A stretch of 6,172 nucleotides of DNA from an uncultured Coprococcus sp. (GTDB lineage: Bacteria; Bacillota; Clostridia; Lachnospirales; Lachnospiraceae), in the NCBI GenBank assembly GCA_900557435.1, contig USSH01000155.1, positions 1 to 6,172 on the forward strand, written 5' to 3'. A program made the position numbers and the translations under genes. Below the pieces are notes generated by a model. That model saw nothing but the letters and a program-made list of their open reading frames with translations, made no database searches and was not told where the DNA came from. This document shows, piece after piece, positions 4,864 to 6,172 of this stretch (its first letter is position 1; every line of letters begins with the position of its first letter).

Positions 4864-6172
4864 CATCCTCTATTAATTATTATTGTGTAGGTTCTTGTCT
4901 TTTTACTCTGTGACTTACATGTTATCTTAAAGGTATTTTTTCCCTTTTTCAGAGTCTTTGTTCCGGTTCCACTTACAGTTGAATAACTGCTTACAGGTGT
5001 GGCAGTTATCTTTATGCTGCTTACAGATGAAGCTACGCTCACTTTGTATGTGGTTGTGTTGTTTATTGCAAATGTCGGAGAGAGCTTTGAGCTTCCAACT
5101 TTTAATGTCCTGAGGTAGTTGTTCTGGTTGCCTGGATCTGCAGCGGGCAGCTTGGCAGTTGTGTCAGGCATATTCTTGTATACAGGAATTGCAAATGTTA
5201 TTGCTTTGTTGAGTGCACCTGAAGCTTCGTATGCCTCATATACCTTGGCTGCTTCTGTGCTTGGAGCCTGAACATTGCCCATATATTGATGCCAGTACAG
5301 ACAATCCTTGTATGTTACATTGAATTTCTGTGTGTACAGTGTATTTTGCCCCTTGTTTATGTAGGCCTCGCCTGTATATATAGCTCCTCCGATTATAGAT
5401 TTTGATGCGGATGTCCATGGTCTGTTGTATGTGGTTCCCGATGCAGCCCACTTGAGACCGTTGGTTATTGCATTTCCTGCGGAACTCTGGAAAGCACCAA
5501 TATTATAGAAGTTATATATACCAGGATAGGATGGGTTCTTGCCATTAGTTCCGGTGGTGATGGAACCTCCGACCTCCTGCTTGATCCTTGAGGCTATGTG
5601 GTATGGGCTGACACCTGACTTCTTTGCAGCAGTTATTATCATGGAAGAGTATGTTGACGATGATCCGTTAGGTCTTGCGTTATGCATAAAAGTTCCGGAT
5701 AATATTGCTTCAACTCCTGATCTTGTCTGGGATGAGTCATATGACAGCTTCTCAAATGCAAAGACAGAACTTGACGATGACAGGTATGTTCTAGGGTCGA
5801 GGTAATATTTTACAAGGTCATCTGATGCTGCAAACCACGTTGCACCGTCGTATGAGGAATAGGAGTCAGTCTTATAATTGTATCCAACGGTCTGCGATCT
5901 CCATCCGTAGTTAGGATACAGAGATGTGCAGTTGACAAGGTTGGTGACTCTGCCCTTTACATTGACTTCGTTTTTTACTACATCATCCCACTCCAAATTG
6001 GTATGAACAGCCTTGAATACCCAGTTAGGATGCTCTTTGTGGAGCTTTCTCAGCAGAACCTTGTAGCTTTCAGGAAACTTCTGGTTAGTGAGAAGTTTCT
6101 CAAATGCAGCATCTGATTTTCCATTGGCAGGAGCTTTGTATGTTCCGACTGTTATATATGATGAATATACAT
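4863..6172 (-). CDS. Surface GH73-type glucosaminidase with cadherin-like domain (5' end missing)
   Basis: The reading frame is open to the right edge, so the true start and any signal peptide lie outside the window; 435 residues are visible. The first ~60 include FPESYKVLL and HPNWVF, a conserved lead-in found in clostridial glucosaminidases. The catalytic domain spans roughly visible residues 130-300. It has IASRIKQEVGG with the probable catalytic glutamate at visible residue 199 (codon 5574-5576), and GIYNFYNIGAF at about 217-227. Such enzymes cleave the N-acetylglucosaminyl bond in peptidoglycan during wall turnover or cell separation. The last ~83 residues match a cadherin-like beta-sandwich domain: LRTLKVGSSKLSPTF, TTTYKVSV, LKKGKNTFKIT, RTYTIIINR. 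This domain is common on secreted Firmicutes proteins and probably binds wall or partner proteins. It is the upstream gene of an operon with the cohesin-domain protein. The TTG at 5994-5996 is an internal leucine. Confidence 0.88.
   Translation of the reverse strand, partial: VYSSYITVGTYKAPANGKSDAAFEKLLTNQKFPESYKVLLRKLHKEHPNWVFKAVHTNLEWDDVVKNEVNVKGRVTNLVNCTSLYPNYGWRSQTVGYNYKTDSYSSYDGATWFAASDDLVKYYLDPRTYLSSSSSVFAFEKLSYDSSQTRSGVEAILSGTFMHNARPNGSSSTYSSMIITAAKKSGVSPYHIASRIKQEVGGSITTGTNGKNPSYPGIYNFYNIGAFQSSAGNAITNGLKWAASGTTYNRPWTSASKSIIGGAIYTGEAYINKGQNTLYTQKFNVTYKDCLYWHQYMGNVQAPSTEAAKVYEAYEASGALNKAITFAIPVYKNMPDTTAKLPAADPGNQNNYLRTLKVGSSKLSPTFAINNTTTYKVSVASSVSSIKITATPVSSYSTVSGTGTKTLKKGKNTFKITCKSQSKKTRTYTIIINRG

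Noticed and set aside
5994..5996. TTG as start codon of a 377-residue glucosaminidase
   Set aside because: The frame is open upstream to the window edge and encodes conserved family sequence (FPESYKVLL...HPNWVF); the TTG is an internal leucine with no ribosome binding site.

Overview
The window looks like chromosomal DNA of a low-to-moderate GC Gram-positive gut-type Clostridia, most likely a member of the Lachnospiraceae. The reasons are an S-box (SAM-I) riboswitch in front of metK, strong AGGAGG-type ribosome binding sites, sigma-A-like promoters, a clostridial-style TraX-family membrane protein, and a surface pair made of a GH73-type glucosaminidase with a cadherin-like C-terminal domain and a cohesin-domain membrane protein. 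The genus cannot be fixed from the sequence alone. There is no sign of a phage, an insertion sequence, a CRISPR array or a tRNA/rRNA.

Layout from left to right. Positions 1-197 hold no gene: there is a good minus-strand promoter (41-69) firing out of the left edge into a structured leader, a perfect 20-bp palindrome (84-103) just upstream of it, and a GGGGAATTCCCC hairpin (125-136). A minus-strand TraX-family integral membrane protein follows (198-947). Next come the terminator of the next gene (1063-1100) and the gene itself, a minus-strand HIT-family nucleotide-binding protein (1138-1554) with its own promoter (1585-1613). Positions 1555-1973 are a divergent control region: HIT promoter, three near-identical 13-bp repeats, a probable metK promoter, a SAM-I riboswitch aptamer and its intrinsic terminator. 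metK (S-adenosylmethionine synthetase) runs on the plus strand at 1974-3161. The convergent gap 3162-3387 carries three hairpins, one of which appears to be a bidirectional terminator. The right third is a minus-strand two-gene operon: a glucosaminidase that enters from beyond the right edge (4863-6172, N-terminus missing), followed 26 nt later by a cohesin-domain, single-pass membrane protein with a long acidic cytoplasmic tail (3388-4836).

How the parts work together. metK is expected to be switched off by its own product SAM through the riboswitch. The two right-hand genes look translationally linked: the Shine-Dalgarno of the second overlaps the stop codon of the first. They probably act together at the cell surface, one cutting peptidoglycan glycan strands and the other acting as a membrane-anchored cohesin-fold partner. 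The TraX-like and HIT genes appear to be independent housekeeping or accessory transcription units.

The most interesting items are the cohesin/glucosaminidase pair with no dockerin in view, the same AGCACATGA stem reused in two separate terminators, the unusually distant ribosome binding site of the cohesin gene, and the palindrome-plus-promoter-plus-structured leader at the left edge. I did not find a clear, complete new system here; these are leads.
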